Source of the DNA: Phycisphaerales bacterium
Lineage (GTDB): Bacteria; Planctomycetota; Phycisphaerae; Phycisphaerales; UBA1924
Direction: 5' to 3'
DNA: 64,000 nt
Assembly: GCA_028279375.1 (NCBI GenBank)
Contig: JANQNW010000016.1
Location: 186,001 to 250,000 of the forward strand
Shown: positions 52,641 to 61,361 of the stretch, piece by piece
Layout of the letters: the number at the start of each line of letters is the position of its first letter
Numbering within the stretch: the stretch's first letter is position 1
Made by a program: the position numbers and the translations under genes
The notes under the pieces: model-generated
Database searches by the model: none
What the model was told of the DNA's origin: nothing
Seen by the model: only the letters and a program-made list of their open reading frames with translations

Positions 52641-52668
52641 AGTATATCTGGTCAGGCGCCGATGTCGA
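52641..52668 (-). promoter_or_regulatory. Promoter of tRNA-Leu
   Basis: On the minus strand TCGACA (52668-52663), 16 nt, TATACT (52646-52641); five of six and five of six matches to the sigma-70 consensus. The tRNA begins 14 nt after the -10 box. Confidence 0.7.
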
Positions 52669-52689
52669 GTTGTCGGAACCGCTGGTCGC

Positions 52690-53451
52690 TCAGGCGAGCC
52701 ATCGACCCCCGTCGAGGCGCACGATCTCGCCGGTGATATAGCCTGCAGAGGTCGCCAGCCAATGAACCGTCTCCGCGGCTTCCTGCGGTGTGCCGCTTCG
52801 TCGGAGCGGAACGCGCGAGATGTAGGCGGCCTGCATCTCCGGGTCGCTCTCAAATCCGGATTCGGGGAACGCAACGACTCCAGGAGCGACGCCGTTGACG
52901 CGAATGTCCGGCGCGAGATCCCGCGCGAGTGAACGCACCATCTCGATCAGCGCCGCCTTCGACATCGAGTACGCGCTGAAATCCCTGCGCGGCCGACCCA
53001 TCGCATGGATGTCGCACATGCAGACGACGGAACCGCCCGAAGGCAAGCTGGATCTTGCGAGCGCAGGCGCCAGGCGCCGGGTGAGCAGGAGTGGCGAGAG
53101 AGCATTGACGGTGTACTGATGAAGCGCCCGCTCCGCGTTGAGAGAGCCCAGCGGCGAAGACTCATAGGTCGAAGCGCAATGCACCAGTGCGTCGACGTAT
53201 TCACACCACTGAGCCAATTGCGCTCCGAGCCTCTCGACGTCATTCAGATCGCCGAGATCGCATGCGATCGCTCGTGCGGCCGAGCCTGCAGCGCTGAGTT
53301 CAGAGGCGAGCGCTTCCGCGTCGTCTTTGCTCGAGCGATACGTGAAGAGCACGTCGAATCCGGCGTCGTGGAAACGGCGGCAGATGGCCCTGCCGACACG
53401 CCTGGCGCCGCCGGTGACGATTGCGATCGGCCGCGCCTTGGTCATTGCCAT
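52690..53451 (-). CDS. SDR of the pteridine-reductase/FolM type
   Basis: 253 aa NAD(P)H-dependent reductase. Seen: VTGGARRVGRAICRRF with the Arg after GGA typical of FolM/PTR1 NADPH binders, VHCAS, the Y-x3-K in YSMSKAAL, and NGVAPGVVAFP. The usual catalytic Ser position is Asp (VCMCDIHA), as in pteridine reductases. Likely reduces dihydromonapterin or dihydrobiopterin-type substrates. Overlaps the 103-aa membrane protein by 10 nt, so both are one transcript. Confidence 0.83.
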   Translation of the reverse strand: MAMTKARPIAIVTGGARRVGRAICRRFHDAGFDVLFTYRSSKDDAEALASELSAAGSAARAIACDLGDLNDVERLGAQLAQWCEYVDALVHCASTYESSPLGSLNAERALHQYTVNALSPLLLTRRLAPALARSSLPSGGSVVCMCDIHAMGRPRRDFSAYSMSKAALIEMVRSLARDLAPDIRVNGVAPGVVAFPESGFESDPEMQAAYISRVPLRRSGTPQEAAETVHWLATSAGYITGEIVRLDGGRWLA

Positions 53452-53753
53452 CCCATGGATGGGCCGTCACCCGGGTCCAGATCGACGGTGTCATCTCCCG
53501 GGTCAGCGTCGCCGGGGTCTGATTCCCGCTGGGCCCTCGCCCCGGCCATCGCCCACGCATCGACGAATCGGTGGTGGTCCGATACGCCTCGAGACGCCGA
53601 CCGCCCGGCCCTCATACGACGGGCGGCCGTCAAGGCCAGCACGCCGAGAAGGAAGAGCAGCAGCAGCGCCACGGCCCCCGTCATGAGCCCGAATGCGTCA
53701 TTCAGAGGCACGGACCGATCTGGCGCGTCTGAAACTGCGAGGAGGCGAACCAT
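53442..53753 (-). CDS. 103-aa single-pass membrane protein
   Basis: Unrecognised. One membrane helix (FGLMTGAVALLLLFLLGVLALTA, about residues 21-43), then a basic stretch and a cytoplasmic acidic tail with repeated DPGD (SDPGDADPGDDTVDLDPGDG). No ribosome-binding site is visible, but AGGATA on the plus strand (TATCCT on the coding strand) lies six bases before the ATG, so it could be a leaderless first gene of the SDR operon. Confidence 0.6.
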   Translation of the reverse strand: MVRLLAVSDAPDRSVPLNDAFGLMTGAVALLLLFLLGVLALTAARRMRAGRSASRGVSDHHRFVDAWAMAGARAQRESDPGDADPGDDTVDLDPGDGPSMGWQ

Positions 53754-54021
53754 TACCAGAGGATAGTCCGTAGGACACGGAGTCGGGTTCCCGGAACTCC
53801 CAGGTCTAGAATGCCGACGGTTGTGACGCTTTCGCGAAACCGGCCGTTTGAACAGGCCGGATGGGTTGAGTGTGTCGCGCCCATGTGCAGGGACCCTCGA
53901 TCCCGGGATCTCTTCACCCGCAGAGCCCGGAGGGCCGATTCGGAAGAGGATGGACCTGGAGGTCCGTCATTGGAATACGTGGCGACGCCCAGGGCGTCGC
54001 AGGCGCGAGGCTGGAGAAGTC
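53754..54021 (+). other. 268-nt leader upstream of the S41 protease
   Basis: Contains a TAGAAT -10-like box (53807-53812), a CCGGCC/GGCCGG stem around 53840-53860 and a 12-nt palindrome GATCCCGGGATC at 53899-53910. No coding evidence, although one frame is open from 53848; residues there are unrelated to the protease. A GGAGA ribosome-binding site lies at 54013. Confidence 0.4.
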
Positions 54022-56241
54022 ATGCCGCGATCGAAGTTCATCGGTCTGATGTCCCACGCAACCCTTTCGGCGGCCGTGCTGGGAGGGGCGGTTCTTTGCG
54101 GACCCGTCGTCGCGGCGACAGAATCGCTCACACTCGAAGGATGGTCCCGCGAGGTCTGGGACAGCGCCAAGAAGGGCGAGACCGAGCGCGTCTTCGAGTT
54201 GATCGATCGCCTGCAGGCCGAGAGCGACGTTGAGGAACTCCAGTCCCTCAATCGGCAGAGCAAGCTGCGCCGGGAGCACCAGGCGAAGGCTGAACAGGAC
54301 CGCGACGAGCGGCTTGCGGAGATCCGGACCGAACTTCAGGAGCACATTGACGGGAACGAACTCTCGATGGCGCTTCGTTCGGCCGTCGAGCTTCACGCGC
54401 TCTCTCGTCCCGAGGATCAGGAGCGGGTGCTCGCGAGCGCGAAAGTCCTGAGTCTCGTGGAAGAGGCCGAGGCGGATGCGAAGAACGCCGAGGCCAATGG
54501 CGAGTGGCTCGAAGCGCACGAGCTCTTCCTTCGACTGCATTTGCTCTACGAAACCGACGCCCGCTACAAGACCGATATCGAACGCGTCAGCGCTCGCCTC
54601 GCGATGCTCAGGTTCTACGCGCCGAAGAAGCTGCATGAGATGCGCGATGAGCAGCGCGCGGAGCTCGGTGAGGATCCGCTCCCGCCTTTCAACTCGCTCG
54701 GCGAATCATGGAACGGGAAGGTCTCGGACATCAATCGCATGATGGTTGTCCGGGCGCTCAATACGGCGCACAACTCACATGTTGACGATGCGAGCATGTC
54801 TGAGATGCTCGTCAAGGGCCTTCGCTCGGTGCAGACGCTGGCGACGATCACTGATCTCGACAGTGTGTTCCCTGGCATCGGCGACACAACGCGCCGGACG
54901 CGCTTCGTTGCGCTCCTCGACGCTGAGGTCGCACAGGCGAGGGCCGTCGGGCCGCGCGCCGGCTATCTGGATCTCCGCCAAACCGTCGATCGCATGCTCA
55001 AGGCGAACGCTTCGACCGTGAAACTGCCGAATCGCGTGATTCTGCACGAGTTCGGCAACGGCGCCATGAGTTCGCTCGACGACTTCAGTTCGATCATCTG
55101 GCCTGACGAGCTTCGACGCTTCGAGCGCAGCACGCAGGGCCGATTCACCGGCGTCGGCATCCAGATCTCACTGGACGAAGCCAATCGACTCAAGGTCGTC
55201 ACGCCGCTCGAGGGCACACCGGCGCAGCGCGCAGGCATCCGACGCGACGACATCATCGCCGCGGTTGATGGCGAGTCCACACTCGGCATTACGCTCTCGC
55301 AGGCCGTCGACCTCATCACGGGCGATCCCGGCACCTTCGTGACGCTCTCAGTGGAGCGCGAGAACGAGGACGGTCTCATCGAGGTCCGCATCGCGCGCGA
55401 TGTCATCCCGATCTACAGCGTCAAGGGCTGGAAGCGCCAGGGCGCACGTGAAGATGACTGGGACTGGTTCATCGACCGAGACAACGGCATCGGCTATGTC
55501 CGCGTCACGCAGTTCAGTGAGGACACGTCCAAGGAGATGACGCGCGCCATCAGGCAGATGAAGGGCCGCTCAGGGGGACTCAACGGGCTCATTCTCGATC
55601 TGAGATTCAATCCCGGCGGACTGCTCGACCAGGCCGTCAACGTCGCCAATCTCTTTGTCGATCAGGGCATGATCGTCAGCCAGCATGACGGCAACCAGAT
55701 CATGCGCGGTAGTCAGCACGCCCGCCCGGGTTTCGCGCAGCTCGATGACATTCCGGTTGTCGTCCTCATCAACGAGGGCTCGGCGTCAGCGAGCGAGATC
55801 GTCGCCGGCTGCCTGCAGGACTACGACAAGGCGATCCTCGTCGGCGCACGCAGCTTCGGCAAAGGCAGCGTGCAGAACGTCTATCCTCTCGACGCCGGCT
55901 CTGCGGCGCTCAAACTCACCACGCAGTACTACCGCCTCCCGCTGGGCCGCCTTATTCACCGCAGGACTGGTCAGGGCGAGTGGGGCGTCGAGCCGGATGT
56001 CACGGTCGAAATGCTGCCCGGTCAGATTTCAGAGGCGCTCCTGCTTCGCCAGGATGCGGATCTCTCGCCCGAACTTGCCCAGGCCGAGGAGGACGATGAG
56101 CCCGCACCCGATCCGGAGCGTTTGCTCTCTGAGGGCATCGATCCGCAACTCGAGGCGGGTCTCCTGATTCTGCAGACGCAGACGATGCCCCGCATCTCGA
56201 CGACCGTCATGCTGGACGGGCCTGTCGAGACCGGTTCCTGA
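54022..56241 (+). CDS. C-terminal processing protease (S41 family)
   Basis: 739 aa exported serine protease. Signal peptide about residues 1-31 (LSAAVLGGAVLCGPVVAATE). A long acidic helical region (about 40-370) with coiled coils precedes the PDZ domain (about 373-450: GVGIQISLDEANRLKVVTPL), then the S41 domain with the Ser nucleophile in NEGSASASEIVAG and catalytic Lys614 in FGKGSVQNVYPL. The helical N-terminal third is longer than in CtpA and may bind substrate or an adaptor. I chose ATG 54022 for its ribosome-binding site and signal peptide. Probably trims envelope proteins. Confidence 0.88.
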   Translation: MPRSKFIGLMSHATLSAAVLGGAVLCGPVVAATESLTLEGWSREVWDSAKKGETERVFELIDRLQAESDVEELQSLNRQSKLRREHQAKAEQDRDERLAEIRTELQEHIDGNELSMALRSAVELHALSRPEDQERVLASAKVLSLVEEAEADAKNAEANGEWLEAHELFLRLHLLYETDARYKTDIERVSARLAMLRFYAPKKLHEMRDEQRAELGEDPLPPFNSLGESWNGKVSDINRMMVVRALNTAHNSHVDDASMSEMLVKGLRSVQTLATITDLDSVFPGIGDTTRRTRFVALLDAEVAQARAVGPRAGYLDLRQTVDRMLKANASTVKLPNRVILHEFGNGAMSSLDDFSSIIWPDELRRFERSTQGRFTGVGIQISLDEANRLKVVTPLEGTPAQRAGIRRDDIIAAVDGESTLGITLSQAVDLITGDPGTFVTLSVERENEDGLIEVRIARDVIPIYSVKGWKRQGAREDDWDWFIDRDNGIGYVRVTQFSEDTSKEMTRAIRQMKGRSGGLNGLILDLRFNPGGLLDQAVNVANLFVDQGMIVSQHDGNQIMRGSQHARPGFAQLDDIPVVVLINEGSASASEIVAGCLQDYDKAILVGARSFGKGSVQNVYPLDAGSAALKLTTQYYRLPLGRLIHRRTGQGEWGVEPDVTVEMLPGQISEALLLRQDADLSPELAQAEEDDEPAPDPERLLSEGIDPQLEAGLLILQTQTMPRISTTVMLDGPVETGS

Positions 56242-56348
56242 CTTCGGGAGGGATAGGGCAAAGCTGCAGCCTCATCAGGAGCCGCGTCGATAGAAACGAC
56301 GCGGACCTGCGGCGCTGCGCCGGGAGATCAGGCCGCACTGGAGGCTGA

Positions 56349-56990
56349 GTGACTGAGCAGACCCGTCCCGCGTTGCTCCTGGACGACGGATCCATCGCGT
56401 CGTTGGTCGCATGCCTGCTTCAGACGGATGCAGGCGAAGTAACCGTGCTCTTTCCTGAGGATGCGGCGCCGGCCGCTCGGAGCCGCCTCCGCGCCCTTGA
56501 GCGCCGGGTCGACCTGCTGGGCCTCGCGGAGATCCTCAGGACACCCGTCGCCTCACTTGACTCAGAGTGTCTAGAGACAGCGGTGCAGCAGGGCTCGACG
56601 CAACTGCTTCTTGAGGCCGCCACACAGGCCATCCGAAGGGGCGCCAGCCGCCTCATATGGCCCTGTTGCTTCGACGCCGACCTGGATCGAATCAGCCGCG
56701 CCAGCGACAAGGCGATGCTCCTGGGGCGTCTCCTCGAGATGGACCTTCCCTCGACAGGACCCGGATCCTCCTTCGAGATCGAAACGCCTCTGATCGATCT
56801 CTCCGACGCTCAGATCGCCGATCTGGCGCGCGACCTCGATGCCCCCCTTGGCGGCGCGTGGTGGTGCCAGCGGGACGGCGAACACGCCTGTGGCGAGTGT
56901 CCTGCGTGCCGTCGCTGGATCCCGCTTCTTTCGCCTGTCCGGACGCCGATCGCAGAGAAATCGGCCTCCATGGGGTCGGCAAGCCTCTGA
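56349..56990 (+). CDS. QueC-like protein with degenerate PP-loop
   Basis: 213 aa. The C-terminus keeps the QueC-type zinc site: CQRDGEHACGECPACRRW (C-x7-C-G-x-C-x2-C), and the body has QueC-like helices (RGASRLIWPCCFDADLDRI, FEIETPLIDLSDAQIADLAR). The N-terminal SGGxDS loop that binds ATP in QueC is replaced by LDDGSIAS, so preQ0 synthesis is doubtful. It may be a zinc-binding structural or regulatory relative. GTG start with a GGAGG ribosome-binding site. Next gene is rplU. Confidence 0.72.
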   Translation: MTEQTRPALLLDDGSIASLVACLLQTDAGEVTVLFPEDAAPAARSRLRALERRVDLLGLAEILRTPVASLDSECLETAVQQGSTQLLLEAATQAIRRGASRLIWPCCFDADLDRISRASDKAMLLGRLLEMDLPSTGPGSSFEIETPLIDLSDAQIADLARDLDAPLGGAWWCQRDGEHACGECPACRRWIPLLSPVRTPIAEKSASMGSASL

Positions 56991-56995
56991 TCCGG

Positions 56996-57023
56996 TTGCT
57001 TTGAGCCGACCGCTCGCTACACT
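56996..57023 (+). promoter_or_regulatory. Candidate promoter of rplU
   Basis: TTGCTT (56996-57001), 16 nt, TACACT (57018-57023), 46 nt before the start codon. Partial matches to sigma-70 elements. Confidence 0.4.
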
Positions 57024-57069
57024 CTTCCTCCTCCCCCAAGACCCCTAGACGAAGCAGGAGCGGTGCGCG

Positions 57070-57390
57070 ATGTACGCGATCATTGAGGACAGTGGCAGCC
57101 AGATGAAAGTCGAAGAGGGTGACACCCTGCAGATCGATCTTCGCGAGCTGCCTGACAACGCCTCGAGCGTCACATTCGACCGTGTCCTCCTCGTGGGCGG
57201 CGACGGCGCTCCGACGATCGGCCATCCCTATGTCGATGGCGCCAGCGTCAGCGCGGAGATCGTCGATCGGGAGTTCAAGGGCGAGAAGATCGATGTGATC
57301 AAGTTCAAGCGGCGTAAGGGCTACCGCCGCAAGCAGGGTCACCGCCAGCGCTACATGCGCGTGAAGGTCTCATCCATCAAGGGCGCCTGA
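57070..57390 (+). CDS. rplU: Ribosomal protein L21
   Basis: 106 aa large-subunit protein binding 23S rRNA. Seen: MYAIIEDSGSQMKVEEGD (the YAIIxxGGKQxKVxxGD family start), VLLVGGDG, and the C-terminal KFKRRKGYRRKQGHRQRY signature. AGGAG ribosome-binding site. In most bacteria rpmA (L27) follows at once; here the next gene is on the opposite strand. Confidence 0.95.
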   Translation: MYAIIEDSGSQMKVEEGDTLQIDLRELPDNASSVTFDRVLLVGGDGAPTIGHPYVDGASVSAEIVDREFKGEKIDVIKFKRRKGYRRKQGHRQRYMRVKVSSIKGA

Positions 57391-57459
57391 GCCCGAGACA
57401 CAAGGCTTGTGAGTCAATGACGAGGCGGATCATCGAATGTCCGGCGGCGGTCGTGTGCG

Positions 57460-60400
57460 CTATCTCCGCCAGAACAGCGAATCGTCGTCGGGCTCATTGC
57501 CCAGGACATCCTCTTCCTGCGTGAAGATGCGCGGGCGATCCTCGCCCCCGACACCCACTGGCCTGAACTGCACTGAGACGCTTGTGTCACTCCGGATGTC
57601 GTCATAGACGACGCCCAGTTCGAGCGTCCATTGCGGCATGCGCCGGATGAGCGTCCCGGAGATGCGCTGCAGGTCTGACTCGTCCACGTCATACGCCATC
57701 GCGCCTTCAAGCGAGTACTTCCGCGAGAGTTCGTACGAGGCGCCGGCGTTGAGGAACGTCGAATCGAGGGCGTCGATATTCCGTGCTTCCGTGAAGCTCG
57801 AGAACCCATATCCGTGATCGATAAGCACGCCTCCCGCGATCTGGCTCAGATCGTTGTCCTCGACGTCGTAGGAAGCGCTCGACGAGATCGAGACGGCGTT
57901 CGTCAGTCGCCAGACCGCGTCATTCGTCACGTACTCTCCGAGGTTCGATTCCTCGGGTCTTGACGTGAAGTACCGTCCGATGGGTGAATCGCGATCGGCG
58001 TCATTCGATGAATGCACATATGCCGTGTCGAGCACGATCCAGTCAACGCTCTCCGGCCCATTCGGACCACGCCTCTTCGTCTGCCACGTGTTGTTGAGCG
58101 CGACGCGTATCGTGGCGCCGTCACTAATGCCTTCGACGCCATCGTCGTAGATCGGCAGATCGTCCTTGTCGAGATTCGAGGCCGAAGCCCAGGCGCTGAA
58201 CGTCGGCGTGACGATATGACGCAGTCGGTCGACGTTCAGAAATTCGTTTCGTGCGTTGTTGTTGATGCGCACGAAGGACGTCGAGAGATCGATGCCGGCG
58301 GCGCCCCACAGGCGCGACTTGTCATCCTCATCCGAGCCATTTGCTTCGCGGAAGCTCCCGAATTCGTTGTCATAGACCGTGCCGCGTCCGACGAGATAGG
58401 GGCGGAATCGGAATCCCGCCCAGTCCAGCGCCATGGACAACTCCTGCCTCGAGTCGAGCCTGACGACGGTGTCGTCGGTGTATCCCTGGGCCTCGAGGCT
58501 GTCTCTGAGCGACTGATTCGGATCAAGTCCGAAGGCGGCCTGTGAGCGTCGCTGCGTGTTGAATCCCAACTCCGCCGATGTCGGCTCGGAGAATTGCAGA
58601 CTCATCGCGCCGAGTCGGATGTCGGACAACAGGTTCAGATCGGAGCCGAAGAGCTTCGTCGAATTCGCCCAGAAGTGCGCCTCGGGCAGGCGCTCGACCT
58701 GGTAGCCCTGACTCTGCACGAGGTACTCGTTGGGGAGGAAATCGTTGAATGTGCCTCGTGTCTCGAATCGGAATAGGCCGCTATCGCCGTCCCACTTCAG
58801 GTGCAGCGAGTTGGCGAACTCCCGGCGCGTCTCAGCCATCGACTCAAAGAAGCTGTCGATGAAGTTCTCGTCTGAGATGTACGTGCCCTCAGCCGAGAGC
58901 GACCAACTCTCGTTGAGCGCCATCTGATGCTCGCTCAGGAGGAGACCACGATTCCTCTGCGGCGGATCGAGCTTGGCGCCGCTGGTGAGGCGATCCTCGC
59001 CTTCATCGTGGATGTAGTAGCTGAAGAGCGAGCCCTTCGCGGCGTTCTTCTCCCACTCGAAGTCGAGGCCGACCGCGGGCCCTCGGTCGAAGTATCCATC
59101 TGCGAGCAGTTCAGCCGTCAGCCACTCATTCGTCTCCTCGTCGAAGGCGCTGTCGAGGCTGAAACGCGTCTTGATGAACGGGTCTCCGTTCTCCGAGCCG
59201 ACAGTGACGCGCCGCAGCGCGCCCGGCTTTCCTTCGCCGCGGTATCGCTTGATGCCCACGAGCGGCTTCTCGCCGACCTTCAGGCCGACGTTCTCCGCGT
59301 CGATGATGGTGCGCGTCTCGCCGTCCGCATCAACATTCTGGGTAATCGTGACAGTGTCGGCGCCGATCGCAAAGAGTGGATCGAAGAAGGCAGTGTTCGT
59401 GATCGTCGCGTTGCCGGCGGACCATTGATTGGCTGATTCCTGCCTGATGACGCTCGCGCGCAGGTAGAGCGGCAGGCCGTGCTTCGCGTCGAAGGTTGAG
59501 AAGACGGCGTCGAGCACGACGCCACGATTGAGCTGAATGTCGTAGAAGACACGCGGCCCGCGCAGTGAGTACTGGCCATCCGTGACTGAGACGTCGCCCT
59601 CAAGATAGATGCCCCGAATCTCGCCGGGGCCGAAGCTGAAGATGTCTGTGATCGCGCCTGGATCAAGGAAGACGACCAGGTTCTCAGCTGAGAGTTGCAG
59701 GGATTGACCATCCCCCAGATCCGTCGCCTGCGCAACCACGCCGCCGGTGATGACCAGCGCATTCTCTTCTTCACCGGTCACGAATGTTCGATCGGGTCCG
59801 TAGAACGAAACGAGCGCGGTATCAGGGAAAATCGGCACATTTGGTCGCGCCGCGGCGAGGTTCTCGTTGTCAACGACGCCGACACCGCTCGAACGGATGA
59901 TGGGGCGTCGCTCGAACGCCAACTGGTCGCGATAGATCAACTCCTTGCGCACCGGATCCGAAGCGGCCTGCTGCGTGAGAAATCGAGCGAAACGTCCTTC
60001 GCCTTCGGTGATGAAGGGGTCCGTCGGACGTCGAGCGATGAATCGATCGGATCGCAAGACGATCTCGCCTTCCGCGATCGCAGTGACGAGAAGCTGGGGG
60101 GCAGTTTGCGCGATGCGCGAGTCCGCGCCGGGATCCTGAACGTTTTCAAACCAGACGGCGATTTGTTCGAGCGGCCTGCCGTCGAGCTGCACCGGTTCAA
60201 TCCACACGAGCGCCCTGTCCGCGGAGAACTCGTATGTCCCGATCCTGACCTGGACCTGATTCTGCATGAGCAGGCGCCGGGTGCTTCCTTCGCTCCAGGC
60301 GAACGTGCGCACGCTCGCGAATAGAACGTCAGCGCGCTGCGGTTGCGCAGGGAGATCCACGCCTCCGAAACTCCTCCCATCGAATTGGGGAGCGTCGTCG

Positions 60401-60507
60401 TCGGTCTTGAGGCCCGGGATCGACTGCGCCGGCGCCGCCTGGCAGGTCAGCATGCCCAGAAGAACAACGAGCAAAATTCGGGCTGGGACGCTCAAGCAGT
60501 CACCCAT
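57460..60507 (-). CDS. LptD/OstA-like outer-membrane protein
   Basis: 1015 aa. Signal peptide about residues 9-28. The N-terminal part (about 60-400) is a series of beta-jellyroll OstA-like strands (GTYEFSADRALVWIEP, GEIVLRSDRF, GEIRGIYLEGDVSVTDGQYS, LRGPRVFYD); the rest is a long series of alternating beta strands ending WTLELGVVYDDIRSDTSVSV, typical of a barrel. It resembles LptD, which places LPS in the outer leaflet. No LptE or other lpt gene is nearby, and which lipid it carries in a planctomycete is not clear. Confidence 0.75.
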   Translation of the reverse strand: MGDCLSVPARILLVVLLGMLTCQAAPAQSIPGLKTDDDAPQFDGRSFGGVDLPAQPQRADVLFASVRTFAWSEGSTRRLLMQNQVQVRIGTYEFSADRALVWIEPVQLDGRPLEQIAVWFENVQDPGADSRIAQTAPQLLVTAIAEGEIVLRSDRFIARRPTDPFITEGEGRFARFLTQQAASDPVRKELIYRDQLAFERRPIIRSSGVGVVDNENLAAARPNVPIFPDTALVSFYGPDRTFVTGEEENALVITGGVVAQATDLGDGQSLQLSAENLVVFLDPGAITDIFSFGPGEIRGIYLEGDVSVTDGQYSLRGPRVFYDIQLNRGVVLDAVFSTFDAKHGLPLYLRASVIRQESANQWSAGNATITNTAFFDPLFAIGADTVTITQNVDADGETRTIIDAENVGLKVGEKPLVGIKRYRGEGKPGALRRVTVGSENGDPFIKTRFSLDSAFDEETNEWLTAELLADGYFDRGPAVGLDFEWEKNAAKGSLFSYYIHDEGEDRLTSGAKLDPPQRNRGLLLSEHQMALNESWSLSAEGTYISDENFIDSFFESMAETRREFANSLHLKWDGDSGLFRFETRGTFNDFLPNEYLVQSQGYQVERLPEAHFWANSTKLFGSDLNLLSDIRLGAMSLQFSEPTSAELGFNTQRRSQAAFGLDPNQSLRDSLEAQGYTDDTVVRLDSRQELSMALDWAGFRFRPYLVGRGTVYDNEFGSFREANGSDEDDKSRLWGAAGIDLSTSFVRINNNARNEFLNVDRLRHIVTPTFSAWASASNLDKDDLPIYDDGVEGISDGATIRVALNNTWQTKRRGPNGPESVDWIVLDTAYVHSSNDADRDSPIGRYFTSRPEESNLGEYVTNDAVWRLTNAVSISSSASYDVEDNDLSQIAGGVLIDHGYGFSSFTEARNIDALDSTFLNAGASYELSRKYSLEGAMAYDVDESDLQRISGTLIRRMPQWTLELGVVYDDIRSDTSVSVQFRPVGVGGEDRPRIFTQEEDVLGNEPDDDSLFWRR

Positions 60508-60557
60508 CCATGAGTCCGTGACATTCCGGACACGATGCTACGAGTGCGAACCTCTCG

Positions 60558-61268
60558 TCACAACTCGTCTTGCCCGGTGGAGGGGTGTTCAGAGCGAGCG
60601 ACTTCCCATTCGGAGGTGTCAGGCGCGCTTCCCCGGGCGTTTACCTCCCTGACGGATGTCACCAGTCCGACCAGCAACTGCAGTATGCCCACCCCGGTGA
60701 ACACCCAGAGAACAACGCCAACGACATCGGGCCCGGTCGCGCCTGCCGGTTCGACGAGCACGCGAATCGCGAGGCCGACGCCGAGAAGCGCAAGCAGCGC
60801 CTTAAACTCCGTTGGCCCGAACGCCCGGAGTGTGAACTCGCCGAGCATCTTCGCTTTGATGCTCGTGAGCACGGCTGTCGCATAGATGAGAATCACCGTC
60901 GCGAGCGCGAGATCAAGACGGCCGGCGGCAATGCCCAGACCAATCATCCAATAGGAGAATGAGAGCGGATCGGTGAAGTGGTCGAGGAGTTCGCCGCCAT
61001 TGCGGCATTGGTCCGTCTGTCTCGCGTGCGTTCCGTCCACCATGTCGGCGATGTGGTTCCCGAGAACGCCGGCGGCGCCGATTGCTCCGCCCCACGCTCG
61101 ATCATCAGAGAACGCGAATCCCACAGCGCCTCCGATCGCAAGAAGATGTCCGATCCCGACGATCCCCTCGGGAGGAAACCGGCGCGGGATATGCAGCGCT
61201 CTGTAAAGCGGCAGCACCAGCGGCGCCACGAGCGGATCAATGATGCTGTGTGAGATTCGCCTGGACAT
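60558..61268 (-). CDS. CDP-alcohol phosphatidyltransferase
   Basis: 236 aa integral membrane enzyme that joins CDP-diacylglycerol with an alcohol. The complete motif D-x2-D-G-x2-A-R-x8-G-x3-D-x3-D is present at residues 75-100 (IADMVDGTHARQ and GELLDHFTD). About six hydrophobic helices. The product (phosphatidylinositol-, glycerol- or archaetidyl-type phospholipid) is not predictable. GGGGA ribosome-binding site. Confidence 0.9.
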   Translation of the reverse strand: MSRRISHSIIDPLVAPLVLPLYRALHIPRRFPPEGIVGIGHLLAIGGAVGFAFSDDRAWGGAIGAAGVLGNHIADMVDGTHARQTDQCRNGGELLDHFTDPLSFSYWMIGLGIAAGRLDLALATVILIYATAVLTSIKAKMLGEFTLRAFGPTEFKALLALLGVGLAIRVLVEPAGATGPDVVGVVLWVFTGVGILQLLVGLVTSVREVNARGSAPDTSEWEVARSEHPSTGQDEL

Positions 61269-61303
61269 CGATCCCCATGATTGATCACACGACGGCGCGC
61301 AAC

Positions 61304-61338
61304 GAAAAGGACCGCTCGGGCGGGCGCCTGAGCGGTCC
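61304..61338 (-). terminator. Intrinsic terminator of hmgA
   Basis: On the minus strand a perfect 9-bp stem GGACCGCTC / GAGCGGTCC (61338-61330 and 61317-61309) is followed by TTTT. It lies 24 nt beyond the hmgA stop. Confidence 0.88.
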
Positions 61339-61361
61339 TGAGGATATCGATGTGCAGTCGG

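Noticed and set aside
53848-54021. 58-residue N-terminal extension of the S41 protease
   Set aside because: It would place a charged segment before the signal peptide; ATG 54022 has a ribosome-binding site and a normal signal sequence.
56282-56304. 8-bp hairpin CCGCGTCG/CGACGCGG after the S41 protease
   Set aside because: No T-run and a further G+C-rich hairpin follows; not convincing as terminator or structured RNA, though it may slow polymerase.
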